A DNA stretch of 64,000 nt, from contig JALJCQ010000028.1 of NCBI GenBank assembly GCA_023091665.1, positions 372,001-436,000 on the forward strand. Direction: 5' to 3'. Below the pieces are notes generated by a model. It was not told where the DNA came from. It saw only the letters and a program-made list of their open reading frames with translations, and ran no database searches. Of this stretch, positions 19,914-30,242 are shown in pieces (positions within the stretch are counted from its first letter, which is position 1; each line of letters starts with the position of its first letter). The translations under genes and the position numbers were made by a program. The stretch comes from Pythium myriotylum. Its lineage: Eukaryota > Oomycota > Peronosporomycetes > Pythiales > Pythiaceae.

Positions 19914-21167
19914 TGATTGCAGTGGTTCTAGGCTAATAGTGGAATGGATAGTGCAATAACGTGGGTATTATCGAGATTTTCGAACAAAGCGAACGTGGAT
20001 TTGTTGAATGTTGAAGTGAGACCGTTCAAAGCTGCAAGTCTCAGGCCAGCGATTGTAAAATGTCTCTTTTGTGCGGAATTCGAAAATCTTCCAACACTTT
20101 ACAGAGCTGTCGAACCAAGAGACAGACACAAATTTTTTCTGGGTCGTGGTCCTTCTACAGCTCTGTCGAAAGTAATTGAATGCATTGTGTCTGTCTCTTG
20201 GTCTCATGCGAAGAGAATCATCGACCACGTGTGATGCACAGTCAGGTTCCCACCAAAGACGAGACTGTCTGGTGACGTCAATAGGCAAGTCAATCACTCG
20301 GTGATTGATTGAAAATCACTCGATGAGTCTAGAAGAATTGACAAGTAAACATGGTGAGTCGTGTGCACTCATCACTTATCCACCAAAACGCTTTTGGAAG
20401 ATGGCTCGTGTGCTGGATATTGAGGAGGCGTGGTCGAGCGGCTTTCACGCTTGCAAGCATGTATTCGAGTAAAGGCGACTCGAGAAGGTCGTCCTTCTTC
20501 AGTTCGCTTTGTATCTTGCAACAGTCGGGCCCTTACGGAGGTGTTGGTAACAGTTGGGTCGTGGATATTGATCGATGTCCTTTGTGGCACATCTCGTCGT
20601 CCGTAAAGATAGCGAGGTCTCGTGTGTTCTGACTGAGAAAGCCCCCTGCGGCTTGTCGCCGATGGGTGGCTATTGGATTTTTGAGACTGTGGTCGATTCT
20701 GGAGACTTGGACAGGATTACTTGTAGGCATCAGGAGCTTGCGCTCACCCATCACGTAAGCTCTATCTCTCGGCAGTAAACTAGCTGGTTCGCTGCAGCCA
20801 CTAATAAATTCTTTAGAGTCATTGGTTTCAACACTGAAGTCAGGAAAAAAATACACATAGCTCAAGCCTTGAGCTCTGTGTCTTGATCTGTTCCAGTGCC
20901 TCCGAGAAACTTGAAAGCATTGAGGCGCCCAAGAACAACGGGCATGGATCAAGCCAGATGCCCAGAATGATTCGCGTCGTTCCAAATGGCGTCCTAGTAC
21001 TGTACGCTACCAAACTTGTGGTTGTTGGCACAGTGTGCAGAGCGTTCTCATCCATCATCCGGGACGTGTGTTCGAGGACAACGAATCCACCGGATGTCGA
21101 TGAGAAAAATACCATGAGGTAATCAAAATCAAACAAGCGGGGTGCGCGAGCAGAGATCGTCTGTCGA
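19914..21167. other. Intergenic region
   Basis: No gene supported. Contains an 18-bp inverted repeat (20114-20202), a perfect 8-bp hairpin TCAATCAC/GTGATTGA (20290-20308) and a GTACTGTAC dyad (20997-21005). Confidence 0.4.
20114..20202. repeat. Inverted repeat, 18-bp perfect arms
   Basis: ACCAAGAGACAGACACAA at 20114-20131 is exactly reverse-complemented at 20185-20202. Just outside and inside the left arm, near-copies of ACAG(AG/CT)CTGTCGAA occur, so the structure is layered. Confidence 0.85.
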
Positions 21168-21181
21168 GCGATTCGCATTTG
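21168..21181 (+). promoter_or_regulatory. Probable initiator
   Basis: GCGATTCGCATTTG, about 30-43 bp upstream of the ATG at 21211, is a weaker match to the oomycete Inr (TCATTYY..AWTTT). Confidence 0.35.
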
Positions 21182-21210
21182 CGGATCCGTCGTGTCCGCG
21201 ACAGACCAAG

Positions 21211-22413
21211 ATGCCGGCCGCTTTGTACACGAGCCCGTTTCCACCGCTCAACCTCACGATCGAAGAGAAGGAGCAGCTCCATGACACGGCGAATGTTCTC
21301 ATCAATGAAGTCCATGACTTGTACGAGAGCTATATTTGGGACGAGAAGAGCTCAATCGACGCAGCACGCTGGGCGCCAGTTCGCGAGCGCGAGCAAGTGC
21401 GAGTCTACCATGATCGCCGCGCCGGAGCTGGCACCGAAAACAAGGACATGCATCTCCTGCTCACGGTCGGCAATGTTCTCGGCAGCCTCAACGATGCCAT
21501 GTACGGCGTACTCAACCACACGACAGAGGACATGCGCGTCAAGACAGCGTATGTGAAAGATACGCTGCTGGACAGCGCCGTACTGGAGAAGATCGACGAA
21601 CCTTCAATCGAGCAGCCGTTCCAGTCGATGACCGTGCGGTGGTTCGTCAAGGGCGTCCCTTTGCACGTGCGAGTCATGTCCAAGCACCGCGATTGTGTGT
21701 ATTTAGAGGCGACGGGCATAAAGAAGCTGTCGAACGGCGAACGGGTCGGCTATCATCTGATGCACTCGGTCGAGTTTGATCGCACGCCCAACTTGTCGGC
21801 GTATGAGCGCTTCAACATGTCGATCTGTACGCTGTGGCGTCAGGTATCGGACAAGCACGTGCAGGCGTTCATGACGTGTTACATCGAGATCAAAGAGTCG
21901 TTTGCGGTTCCGCTGGTGGTCAAGTCAACAGCAGACGATCTTGTGTCGATCTGGAAGGTCGTGGAGTGCGCTCAGGCGAAGAAGCTTGCGCATCTTGTGC
22001 AGAAGAAGCGCGCTTACATCCAGCATCATCAAGGTAGTTCCTTGGATGAAGGCTGCATTGTTTGCGGGTCTCACTCGCGATATGTTCGTCGAGGCGTGAA
22101 ATCACAATGTGCTGTTTGCTCTAGGAGCATGTGCAAGAAATGCCGAATCAAGCGGGAACTCAGCTTTGTAGCCCCGGACCGCCAAATGCTCAAACACACG
22201 ATGCGATTCTGTTTGCCGTGCTTGACGTCGGCGTATCGTTTAGATGCAGGAGCAGTTGCTCAGGATGAGGTGTCAGGTTCTCGAGAGAGCAGCACGCACC
22301 ATCTCTACATGAAGAGGAGTGAGACGATGTCGATATCATCCAAGGAGTCCCACCGACCAAGAGGTGACATATCTTCAGCTAGCTCGACATCGAGTTCTGC
22401 TGCGTATTTTTGA
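21211..22413 (+). CDS. START-like / FYVE-like protein, conversion partner
   Basis: 400 aa from the ATG at 21211 (MPAALYTSPF). Sub-group with LWRQVSD and IWKVVECAQAKK. The finger keeps the eight cysteines, reading CIVCG, CAVCSRSMCKKC and CLPC. Residues about 52-286, nucleotides 21365-22070, appear identical to the inverted copy at 23689-24394, while the N-terminus, the rest of the finger and the tail differ between the two. The tail is Ser-rich (SSASSTSSSAAYF). Intact, probably functional. Confidence 0.88.
   Translation: MPAALYTSPFPPLNLTIEEKEQLHDTANVLINEVHDLYESYIWDEKSSIDAARWAPVREREQVRVYHDRRAGAGTENKDMHLLLTVGNVLGSLNDAMYGVLNHTTEDMRVKTAYVKDTLLDSAVLEKIDEPSIEQPFQSMTVRWFVKGVPLHVRVMSKHRDCVYLEATGIKKLSNGERVGYHLMHSVEFDRTPNLSAYERFNMSICTLWRQVSDKHVQAFMTCYIEIKESFAVPLVVKSTADDLVSIWKVVECAQAKKLAHLVQKKRAYIQHHQGSSLDEGCIVCGSHSRYVRRGVKSQCAVCSRSMCKKCRIKRELSFVAPDRQMLKHTMRFCLPCLTSAYRLDAGAVAQDEVSGSRESSTHHLYMKRSETMSISSKESHRPRGDISSASSTSSSAAYF
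21365..22070 (+). repeat. 706-bp inverted identical tract, arm A
   Basis: Matches 23689-24394 in opposite orientation. Protein and an antisense-frame translation are both identical across the tract, which supports identity at nucleotide level. It starts at CACGCTGGGCGCC and ends at TTTGCGGGTC; similarity drops sharply outside. Confidence 0.88.
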
Positions 22414-22424
22414 GTGATCCTCGT

Positions 22425-22556
22425 AGAAAAGTCCCCGATCTGCGTGAGTAAGTCGAGTGGTGTAAGGTATTGAAGCGATTTGATCGCCACAGAGAAGTTC
22501 CCGATAGGCATGAGTAAGACGAGTGGTGGAAGGTGTTGAAGTGGCTTGTAGTACAG
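22425..22556 (+). repeat. Degenerate 66-bp tandem repeat in 3' flank
   Basis: Unit 1 (AGAAAAGTCCCCGATCTGCG.., 22425) and unit 2 (AGAGAAGTTCCCGATAGGCA.., 22491) are about 80% alike by eye. They lie directly after the stop codon at 22413. Confidence 0.7.
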
Positions 22557-23345
22557 TCTGTAACATGTCTTACCAACGCCAATCACATGAAAACAGATAG
22601 CAATCCCATAAGTAAACGTTCCTCACGCAGCGACTCTCAGTCCTGAAGATATCTTTCCAGCTCCACACGCCGGACATTACGATGGCTGTGTGGCTGCCAG
22701 TCTGATTATGATAAGACAGCAGTGAGAAACTGTTCAATAACACTGTTGACTTCGACAGGCTGACATCAGCGAGGCCTGATTCTTCGCCATTGAAACAGGG
22801 ATACAAATAAACCAGATAGGACCCGTTGCAATATTTGAAAGGACAGTGCATTGTCGTTCACAAATGAGGAAAGTATAAACTACTCGAGCTGTGTTATTGA
22901 CCTTGGATGCAGCAATTGCTGGATGCTCATCAGCACTTCCTCAACTCTGTTGGAGAAACAGGAGAAAACCTTCAAATCTCGATCTCTTCTCATCAAGCTG
23001 GAAACGCACGAGCTTCGGCGTAATAATTGCTCCATTCACTGAGCTTGGTACTGAAACTGAGTGTTAACTAGTATCCTTGCCCCATCGAAGGCCAGAGGAC
23101 GCCTTAGAATCCAGAATTTGGAAGACGAAGGCAACAGCAGCTTCGGCCACTGTGGGACAGATATTATCCATCGACTCCACCATGTCCATTCGATGATTGC
23201 GACGCGTAGGCTCTACACATCGCAATCTTGCGTCTCTACACGGTGCATACCCTTGAAAGACGGCAACAAAGCTACATCGAATTCCTTGCTCGCCATATCT
23301 CCGAGTAATACCCTCATTAAACTGAAAAAACGGCTTTACGCTAGC
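22557..23345. other. Spacer between the inverted arms
   Basis: No gene supported. Together with the tandem repeat and the diverged gene ends, it forms the roughly 1.6-kb centre of the 706-bp inverted repeat. Confidence 0.4.
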
Positions 23346-24553
23346 CTAAACAAACATACCGACACTTGACGACGAGCTCACCGAGGAACTAGAGCCTTTT
23401 CCACGACCCGAATGCAAGATGGACATAGCTAGCTCTCCACTTCGCGTTGAAACGAGTCGGTCGGTCGAATCGCTTCTCGACCTACCAGCCTCATCCTGTG
23501 CGACTGCTTCTGCATCCAGTTGATAGCTGGAAGTGATGCACGGTGTGCAAAACCTAATTGTGTGCTTCATCAGCTGGCGGTCGGGGGTGAAAAAGTTGAG
23601 CTCGCGTTTGATCCGACATTTCCGGCACATAGCATTCAAGCAGATTGCACACTGAGACTTCATACCTTGGCGCACTGTTCTCGAATACGACCCGCAAACA
23701 ATGCAGCCTTCATCCAAGGAACTACCTTGATGATGCTGGATGTAAGCGCGCTTCTTCTGCACAAGATGCGCAAGCTTCTTCGCCTGAGCGCACTCCACGA
23801 CCTTCCAGATCGACACAAGATCGTCTGCTGTTGACTTGACCACCAGCGGAACCGCAAACGACTCTTTGATCTCGATGTAACACGTCATGAACGCCTGCAC
23901 GTGCTTGTCCGATACCTGACGCCACAGCGTACAGATCGACATGTTGAAGCGCTCATACGCCGACAAGTTGGGCGTGCGATCAAACTCGACCGAGTGCATC
24001 AGATGATAGCCGACCCGTTCGCCGTTCGACAGCTTCTTTATGCCCGTCGCCTCTAAATACACACAATCGCGGTGCTTGGACATGACTCGCACGTGCAAAG
24101 GGACGCCCTTGACGAACCACCGCACGGTCATCGACTGGAACGGCTGCTCGATTGAAGGTTCGTCGATCTTCTCCAGTACGGCGCTGTCCAGCAGCGTATC
24201 TTTCACATACGCTGTCTTGACGCGCATGTCCTCTGTCGTGTGGTTGAGTACGCCGTACATGGCATCGTTGAGGCTGCCGAGAACATTGCCGACCGTGAGC
24301 AGGAGATGCATGTCCTTGTTTTCGGTGCCAGCTCCGGCGCGGCGATCATGGTAGACTCGCACTTGCTCGCGCTCGCGAACTGGCGCCCAGCGTGATCTGT
24401 CAATCTGGTTGTCGTCATTCCAGTTGCCACTCATAGAGTGGCATAGAGTGACTGAACTTCGCTGATGAGAACTTGTGCGGTATTGTGCAGTTGTTCCTTG
24501 TCGTTGATGGTGAGTTCGAGCGATGCAAAGGGGCTATTGTAAGTTGGGGTCAT
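23346..24553 (-). pseudogene. START-like / FYVE-like copy with N-terminal frameshift
   Basis: The family N-terminus is readable from the ATG at 24553 (MTPTYNSPFASLELTINDKE..) to a stop at 24431-24433. The rest of the protein continues in another frame from about 24434 (open from ATG 24434 to 23346, 362 aa). The break falls where CTCTATG is repeated (CTCTATGCCACTCTATG), so a slippage duplication may be the cause. The central 235 residues appear identical to the gene at 21211, but the finger (CIVCG, CAICLNAMCRKC, CTPC) and the Ser-rich tail are different. It could be a pseudogene or a shorter protein starting at 24434; I find no convincing intron that restores the frame. Confidence 0.7.
23689..24394 (-). 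repeat. 706-bp inverted identical tract, arm B
   Basis: Inverted partner of 21365-22070. Both edges fall inside coding sequence, not at gene ends, as expected of gene conversion instead of whole-gene duplication. Confidence 0.88.
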
Positions 24554-26679
24554 TGGCGCGTATTACTAGGCCAAAGCAAATGTGAGATTGAGGGGACTCC
24601 CCCAGTGTCCCCAAGCTCGCACGGGCAATTCTTGCGTGATTGAACATGTCTTTATCGCAAGCGTTCACTGCCGTTTGTGACCTTGCTGACTCCAACGCAT
24701 CCGACTGGCGTGAGGTCCAACACAAAGATCCAGTTTGCCAAAAATCGTCCTGTCGCGCGTTTGGATGTTCACTCCGTGAAGCTCCTGTGGAGACCAACGA
24801 ACCTGTTTTCACTGGTCTTTCTGCCATTGTCTGCGAATGTGCTTCCAAAACAGTCAGCTGGTCCGTCACCCGCGTTCACAACTTGCCATCGAAGTCGGTG
24901 AGGTCCAGGTTGCGCGAGCTAATGATTGTCGTTGATGGATATTACCTCATCTATTCTCTCAAGCTGAGGCCCAGATCGTGGGATCAAATGGCCTGGCTAT
25001 CGGATTCATTTGTGAGATTCCAATACCGTACAGATAGATCTCATCTCCGAAGTCTGTTTTTACCTCTGTTTCTCCAAATGACGCAGCTCATGCATCAAGT
25101 CTGGAAGACAAGAAACCCCGCACCAGGTTCCCTAACCCGAAACATGTTCGGAATCATGTTGGGCAGTGTAATGCAGGATGCAGCGCTCAATAAGACCGTG
25201 ACGCGAACTTGCTTTTGTTGAGTTCAAATGCTCTATCAGCAATCAAGGGTGGCGTAATCTTTCCCTTCTTCCTCGGTCGGAATACATTATCCGACCTGTC
25301 CAAAGGATACTACGCCACGCCCGCCTGACGACGCGAACGACGCCAACACACTCGGTAGGATATCTACTCAACTTGTTATTTGTGTCCGCGGTCTGTCCAG
25401 GCGCAAATGTTCAGAAATGCTCCCATTTGTAAAACGCAGATCCAGTTTATCGATTCGGACCTGGGATCGAGTTTGTGTTGTCGTTGTCTATGGTAGTTCG
25501 CCTCGCTCACTTGCTTCAACATCTCACGCCGGAATGCTTCCCCAGAACATCGACGTCATTCAGCACAATACTGCTACAGGAATGTTCGCGCGCATGATTC
25601 AGGACAATTTCTACGAGTTGATCATCACTTCGCGAGAAGATCATTGTCATTTGTTTGGATGGAGGTAATTGTCCGCCTTCAGTGCAACCTTTCACGTTTG
25701 TAACCTCATCCCCCTCTGAAGAGATTTCGAATCGGTCACACGCCGAAAGACACTTCAATACCTTCAATTCGCAAAGTCACGGAGTATTTGGTCTATGTTT
25801 CGCGTACAATGGAGACTGTGAGCTCGAACAGGAATACGCCGACGGGATCGAAAGAGAGATCTAGGGTCCTCACGTGTTAACTATCGAAATCGAATCCTTT
25901 TCAACAGCTCGATCCTGCAATACTGCACGGGTTTGGGATGGACTGACGTATGTTTCGTCGGGGATTATCGAAGAAGTAAACATCTGCATCAACGGGAACC
26001 CATGCAGCTGGTGTTTGCTCTCATCACCGTTGAGTCCTGTACTAATACAGTCGAGATGTGTAGTCCGCGGGACCGAATTTTCCGAGTTCTATCCAAGTTC
26101 AGCACGGCTTTATTCGCACTCAAGTCTGGACTTTACTGGACGTACTGTACACGCTTGGTGGATTTGCGTTTAACTTGAGATCGCAACATATTGCGCAAGT
26201 ACAAGATGCTGTAAATGATTCCAGACATACTCATTTTTTTCAGTAAAACACGACAAAGGGAGGAACTCTTGGCATCGTCTCTGACAGCGAGTATTAGTAG
26301 CTCTGACACTCCTCCGTTGACCTCTTCGGCACAACCAATCGCTCGAGACGAAGACGAGCCCGTCTCGAGCGATTGGTTGTGCCGAAGAGGTCCAAAGCTA
26401 CATCAAAGACGCCCAGATGGTGAGTGGTTTCGTTTGTTGGAATGTGGAACGGCGAATCGTCTGCACTTTCTCCCGCGTGCCCATGGGAAACGAGACATGT
26501 TACTTTCGTCTCCGCCAGAACTCTCTCTCTCTCTGATCGCAATGAAAACAAGGTTCAGTACGCAATACAATAGTAAACAAGGTGGTCCTCAGCAGGCGGC
26601 CACGTCCCACCGCGACTCCGCTTTGTTTTCTTTTGGAAGCTGGGAGCCTAATCAGTTGCCGATATCTTGCGCGTCAGAG
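24554..26679. other. Intergenic region with 32-bp foldback
   Basis: No gene supported. A 193-codon open frame at 24640-25221 has no recognisable domain and is near chance length. Contains a GTACTGTAC dyad (26142-26150) and the foldback at 26319-26392. Confidence 0.4.
26319..26392. repeat. Perfect foldback, 32-bp arms
   Basis: Arms 26319-26350 and 26361-26392 are exact reverse complements around a 10-bp spacer. Each arm includes CTTCGGCACAACC and GCTCGAGACG. It lies about 290 bp upstream of the ATG at 26680. Confidence 0.95.
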
Positions 26680-27879
26680 ATGCCAGTGTCCCTGTATAAG
26701 AGTCCATTCACCCCGCTCAACCTGAACGCCGATGAGAAAGCGCAGCTCAAGGCGACAGTGAATGAGATCCTCAGTGAGTCTCAACACCTCTACGAGAGCC
26801 AACGCTGGGATCATGTCAACTCTATTGATACGTCACGCTGGACACTTGTAAAGGAACGCGAAGACGTCCATGTCTACCACGACCGCCGTCCGGGGGCTAC
26901 CACGGGGAACAAGGACATGCACCTGTTGTTAACTGTCGGTACGGTGACGGGGAGTCTCAATGACGCAGTGTACGGCGAGCTGAATCCGTCAAACGAAGCC
27001 ATGCGAATTAAGAGCGCGTACGTCAAGAACACGCTTCTGGACAGCGCCGTACTCGAGACTATCGAGGAACCTACGATCGATCAGCCGTTCCAGTCGATGA
27101 CCGTGCGATGGTTTGTCAAAGGCGTCCCTCTCCACGTGCGAATGATGACCAAGCACCGCGATTGTGTGTATCTCGAAGCCACGGGCATGACGAAGCTCTC
27201 GAACGGCGAGCGCGTGGGTTACCATCTACTTCACTCGATTTCGTTCCAAAGCACGCCACGGTTGTCTGCCTACGATCGGTGCAGCCTCTCGATCTGTACA
27301 CTATGGCGCCAGGCCTCAGATAAGCAAGTCCAAGCCTTCACGACCACGTACATTGAAATTAAAGACTCGATTGCCGTATCGATGGTCGTCAAATCCACTG
27401 CGGACGACCTAGTATCCATCTGGAAGGTCGTCGAGTGCGCGCAGAACAAGAAGCTCGCGTTTCTCATGCGAGAGAAATCTGGTTTGATCCACTCCCGAGA
27501 GACCTCAACAACAAACGTAGACGACGACAGTTGTGTGGTCTGCGCTACTCCGTCGCGATCTTCTCTACGAGGATCGCACGCTCTGTGCTCGATTTGCTGT
27601 CATCGAGCTTGCAAAAAATGCCGTGTCAAGCGCGAGCTCATCTTCGTCGGCCGAGATCGAGAGCTAGTCAAGCACCCGTTTCGGTTCTGCGTCAAATGTC
27701 TGACGTCTGCTCACCTTCTCGACGCAGCGATCATAGCCCTGAGCGAAGTACGCGGGTCCGGAGAAAGCCAAGTCAGCCAGAAGATTGACGAAGTGTCGTC
27801 CTTGTCATCGAAGAGTTCGACATCGGGGCGAGCAGCGAAGTTTTCGGTCAGCTCTACATCAAGCACGAGTTCACGATAA
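26680..27879 (+). CDS. START-like / FYVE-like protein
   Basis: 399 aa from the ATG at 26680 (MPVSLYKSPF). The frame is open to 26215 but that part runs through the 32-bp foldback and is not family-like. START-like blocks are DRRPGATTGNKDM and RWFVKGVPLHVR. The finger keeps eight cysteines with unusual surroundings (CVVCATPSRSS, CSICCHRACKKC, CVKC), including an extra Cys next to the second pair. LWRQASDKQ places it with the 18699/21211 sub-group. The Ser-rich tail ends SSTSSTSSR. It is the last + strand member. Confidence 0.87.
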   Translation: MPVSLYKSPFTPLNLNADEKAQLKATVNEILSESQHLYESQRWDHVNSIDTSRWTLVKEREDVHVYHDRRPGATTGNKDMHLLLTVGTVTGSLNDAVYGELNPSNEAMRIKSAYVKNTLLDSAVLETIEEPTIDQPFQSMTVRWFVKGVPLHVRMMTKHRDCVYLEATGMTKLSNGERVGYHLLHSISFQSTPRLSAYDRCSLSICTLWRQASDKQVQAFTTTYIEIKDSIAVSMVVKSTADDLVSIWKVVECAQNKKLAFLMREKSGLIHSRETSTTNVDDDSCVVCATPSRSSLRGSHALCSICCHRACKKCRVKRELIFVGRDRELVKHPFRFCVKCLTSAHLLDAAIIALSEVRGSGESQVSQKIDEVSSLSSKSSTSGRAAKFSVSSTSSTSSR

Positions 27880-28351
27880 CTGCGACGATTGTGCCATCAT
27901 TGAAGTTCATTGGAAGACTACGAAATCGATCACCCAAACCAAGAGTTTTGCCGGGACAGTTGTCCCACCGAATCCCTTGAAATGATTCTTTATAATTGCT
28001 CACGCGAAAGGGTTCAGCAGGCACTTTTCTATTGTCGAAGTGATGCCCTGTTCATAAGGAATCTTTCAAACCGCTTGCTTGAGGTCAAAACACACTACTG
28101 AGGATACTCTACCACGTCGATACTCCTCGACTCATGCATGACTAATGGCCTCAAAGCACTGGTGTGTCAATGACGCGACAGAAAATTCGTTTCGTCATGC
28201 TCACAGTTTGAGTTACTACTATCATTAGAAGGGCTAGGAGCTATGAGCCTTCGCAATGATTTCACAAAAATCTTCATGGACTTGACCTGACCTCGGACTG
28301 AATAAGTCCGATAACCATATCGACCGCAAATATGAATGCAATTTTCTGAGT
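27880..28351. other. Convergent intergenic region
   Basis: Lies between the 3' ends of converging family genes. Nothing supported. Confidence 0.4.
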
Positions 28352-29521
28352 TCAACTCGAAGAAGAAGAGATCGATGACGAGATTGAAGAAGCTACCGAG
28401 TAGGAGGCACTTGACGACGACGTCGCTGTCCGCGTGAAAACTGAAGTCTGTTGTGACTTGCCTTCCCGTACATCGTTCACTGCGACTCCAAATGCGTCCA
28501 AGCGCGTCGTTGACGAAAGGCAAGGCGTGCAAAACCGCATTTTTAACTGCAAAAGTCGTCTATCGAGCCCAACTGTGACGATCTCGCGTTTAACACGACA
28601 GCGACCGCAGGTGATTCGGCTGCAAATCGCGCATGTCGACTTTACACCGCGACGTGTGCATGGCGATTGTGCGCCGCAGACTGTGCATCCTTCCCCGACC
28701 GTCGTTGACTCATTTCGCAAGAACGATGACTTTGACTGAACGAGACTCGTGAGTTTCTTGAGTTGGGCGCAATCCAAGACGCGGTAGACCGAGATGAGCG
28801 CTTCGCTCACAGACTTGATTGCCATTGGGACGATGAATCGAGACTCGTTAATCTCAACGTACGTTGTCTGAAAGACTTGCACGCTTTGAGGCTTTTGTTG
28901 TCTCCAAAGCGTGCAGATTGAAAGATTCGAGCGGTCGTAGTCAGGAAGTAACGGGGTCTGGCCGGAGGTGATCGAGTGCATGAGGCGGAAACCCACGTCC
29001 TCGCCGTTGGAGAGCTGTCTCATGCCCACAGCTTCTAGGTAAACGTTATCACGATGCTTGGAGACGACACGAACGAACAACGGCACGGCTTTGACGAACC
29101 ACCGAACGGTCATGGACTGGAACGGATTCTCTTCGGTCGGCTCGAGGATTGTCTCGAGCACAGCGCAATCCAGAAGGGTGTCCTTGACATACGCTGTCTT
29201 GATGCGCATAGCATCTGTTGTGTGGTTGAGTTCCCCATACATAGCGTCGTTCAGCGTCCCGTTCACAGAGCCGATCGTGAGCAGGTGGTAGAGATCTTTG
29301 TGCGCTGGCGGTCGGAGATCCTGAAACACGCGGACATCGTCGCGCTCACGGACAAGCGACCAGCGTGTTGAGTCCAGCGTCAGATTGTCATTCCACAAAT
29401 AGGACTCGTAGAGCTGTTGGATCTCGTCGACGAGCCCTTCGGCGGTCGCGTGGAGCTGTTCCTTCTCGTCAAGCGAGAGCTCAAAGTTGGCGTACGGGCT
29501 CGTGTAGAGAGCTGGAGGCAT
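28352..29521 (-). CDS. START-like / FYVE-like protein
   Basis: 389 aa from the ATG at 29521 (MPPALYTSPY). The loop after the conserved DxRP is shortened to PPAHKDLYHLL where others have PGAGTGNKDM, a mark of the right-hand sub-group (also 32206, 33978 and 55658). The finger is complete: CTVCG, CAICSRITCGRCRVKRE, CTPC. The C-terminus is almost pure Ser (SSISSSISSSSS). A TCACTCCGTGATC initiator-like element lies about 10 bp upstream of the ATG (29531-29543). Confidence 0.87.
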   Translation of the reverse strand: MPPALYTSPYANFELSLDEKEQLHATAEGLVDEIQQLYESYLWNDNLTLDSTRWSLVRERDDVRVFQDLRPPAHKDLYHLLTIGSVNGTLNDAMYGELNHTTDAMRIKTAYVKDTLLDCAVLETILEPTEENPFQSMTVRWFVKAVPLFVRVVSKHRDNVYLEAVGMRQLSNGEDVGFRLMHSITSGQTPLLPDYDRSNLSICTLWRQQKPQSVQVFQTTYVEINESRFIVPMAIKSVSEALISVYRVLDCAQLKKLTSLVQSKSSFLRNESTTVGEGCTVCGAQSPCTRRGVKSTCAICSRITCGRCRVKREIVTVGLDRRLLQLKMRFCTPCLSSTTRLDAFGVAVNDVREGKSQQTSVFTRTATSSSSASYSVASSISSSISSSSS

Positions 29522-29543
29522 TTGGGAGCGGATCACGGAGTGA

Positions 29544-30242
29544 GTTGTCTGCCAAAGTCAGCTGGACTCGAGAGGTAGTGAGACGGCTCTTGAGCTGGTG
29601 GAGATCGACAATCTTCCCCTTGGGAGCATCTCCTTCCCTCAAAAGGGTCCCTTTTCTTGGGGGCCTGACATCCTGCTGCATTTCCTGCTCTGACCACAAA
29701 TCGCGTCGGCCTTTCCATCGGATTCTTCCTTGTTCGCTGGCGTCAGCGCTTTCTAATATTTCGTATCCACGGAACTCGTATCATTTTGGACTTGAGAGAG
29801 TCCCAGCTGCCTCGTCATCCATCGACGCCGTTCACGCAGCCAACAAAGATTCCTTTGGCTTAACATTGATCCCCTTGACTCTCTACCACGTTCGAAATGG
29901 CGGCGCAATTCAGTACAGTACACAACCCATCGGATCAGGTTGGTCCATTGAAGGATGGGGCCTATCAACGATGGGCCACCGTGGATAAGGCTGCCGCGAC
30001 GGTCCACCTCGACAGATGATTGCAAGAATGTCTGTGAGGATCATCACGATATCCTCTCAACGTGTCGTTGGCGTTCGCCAGTCTAGTCGAGACTGACGCT
30101 CGAGTGGCGACACTGAACAGAAAACCGGATCCTCAGCTGGCACTCCAACTTGAAGTGGTAGGGAGATGCGTTTGTTGATCTGGCTTATGACGATCGGTGG
30201 TCGAGGATCTGTTTCTGAGGCTCCGAACGTGCATGTTCGGGA
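29544..30242. other. Intergenic region
   Basis: No gene supported. Holds a 7-bp palindrome AAAAGGG/CCCTTTT near 29640 and a GTACAGTAC dyad (29913-29921). Confidence 0.4.

Noticed and set aside
24395..24553. An intron that would repair the frame of the copy at 23346
   Set aside because: No GT..AG pair at the break restores the frame plausibly, and all intact paralogs are intronless. A frameshift at the CTCTATG repeat is simpler.
24640..25221. 193-codon open frame, and similar frames of about 150-185 codons at 17606-18157, 33417-33878, 37310-37861 and 60503-61051
   Set aside because: No domain, paralog in the window, or initiator. At this base composition about one random frame of this length is expected in 64 kb on two strands, and overlapping frames on the other strand are equally long.
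26215..26679. N-terminal extension of the START/FYVE gene at 26680
   Set aside because: The frame is open but crosses a perfect 32-bp foldback and has no similarity to any paralog N-terminus; paralogs start MPxxLYxSP.
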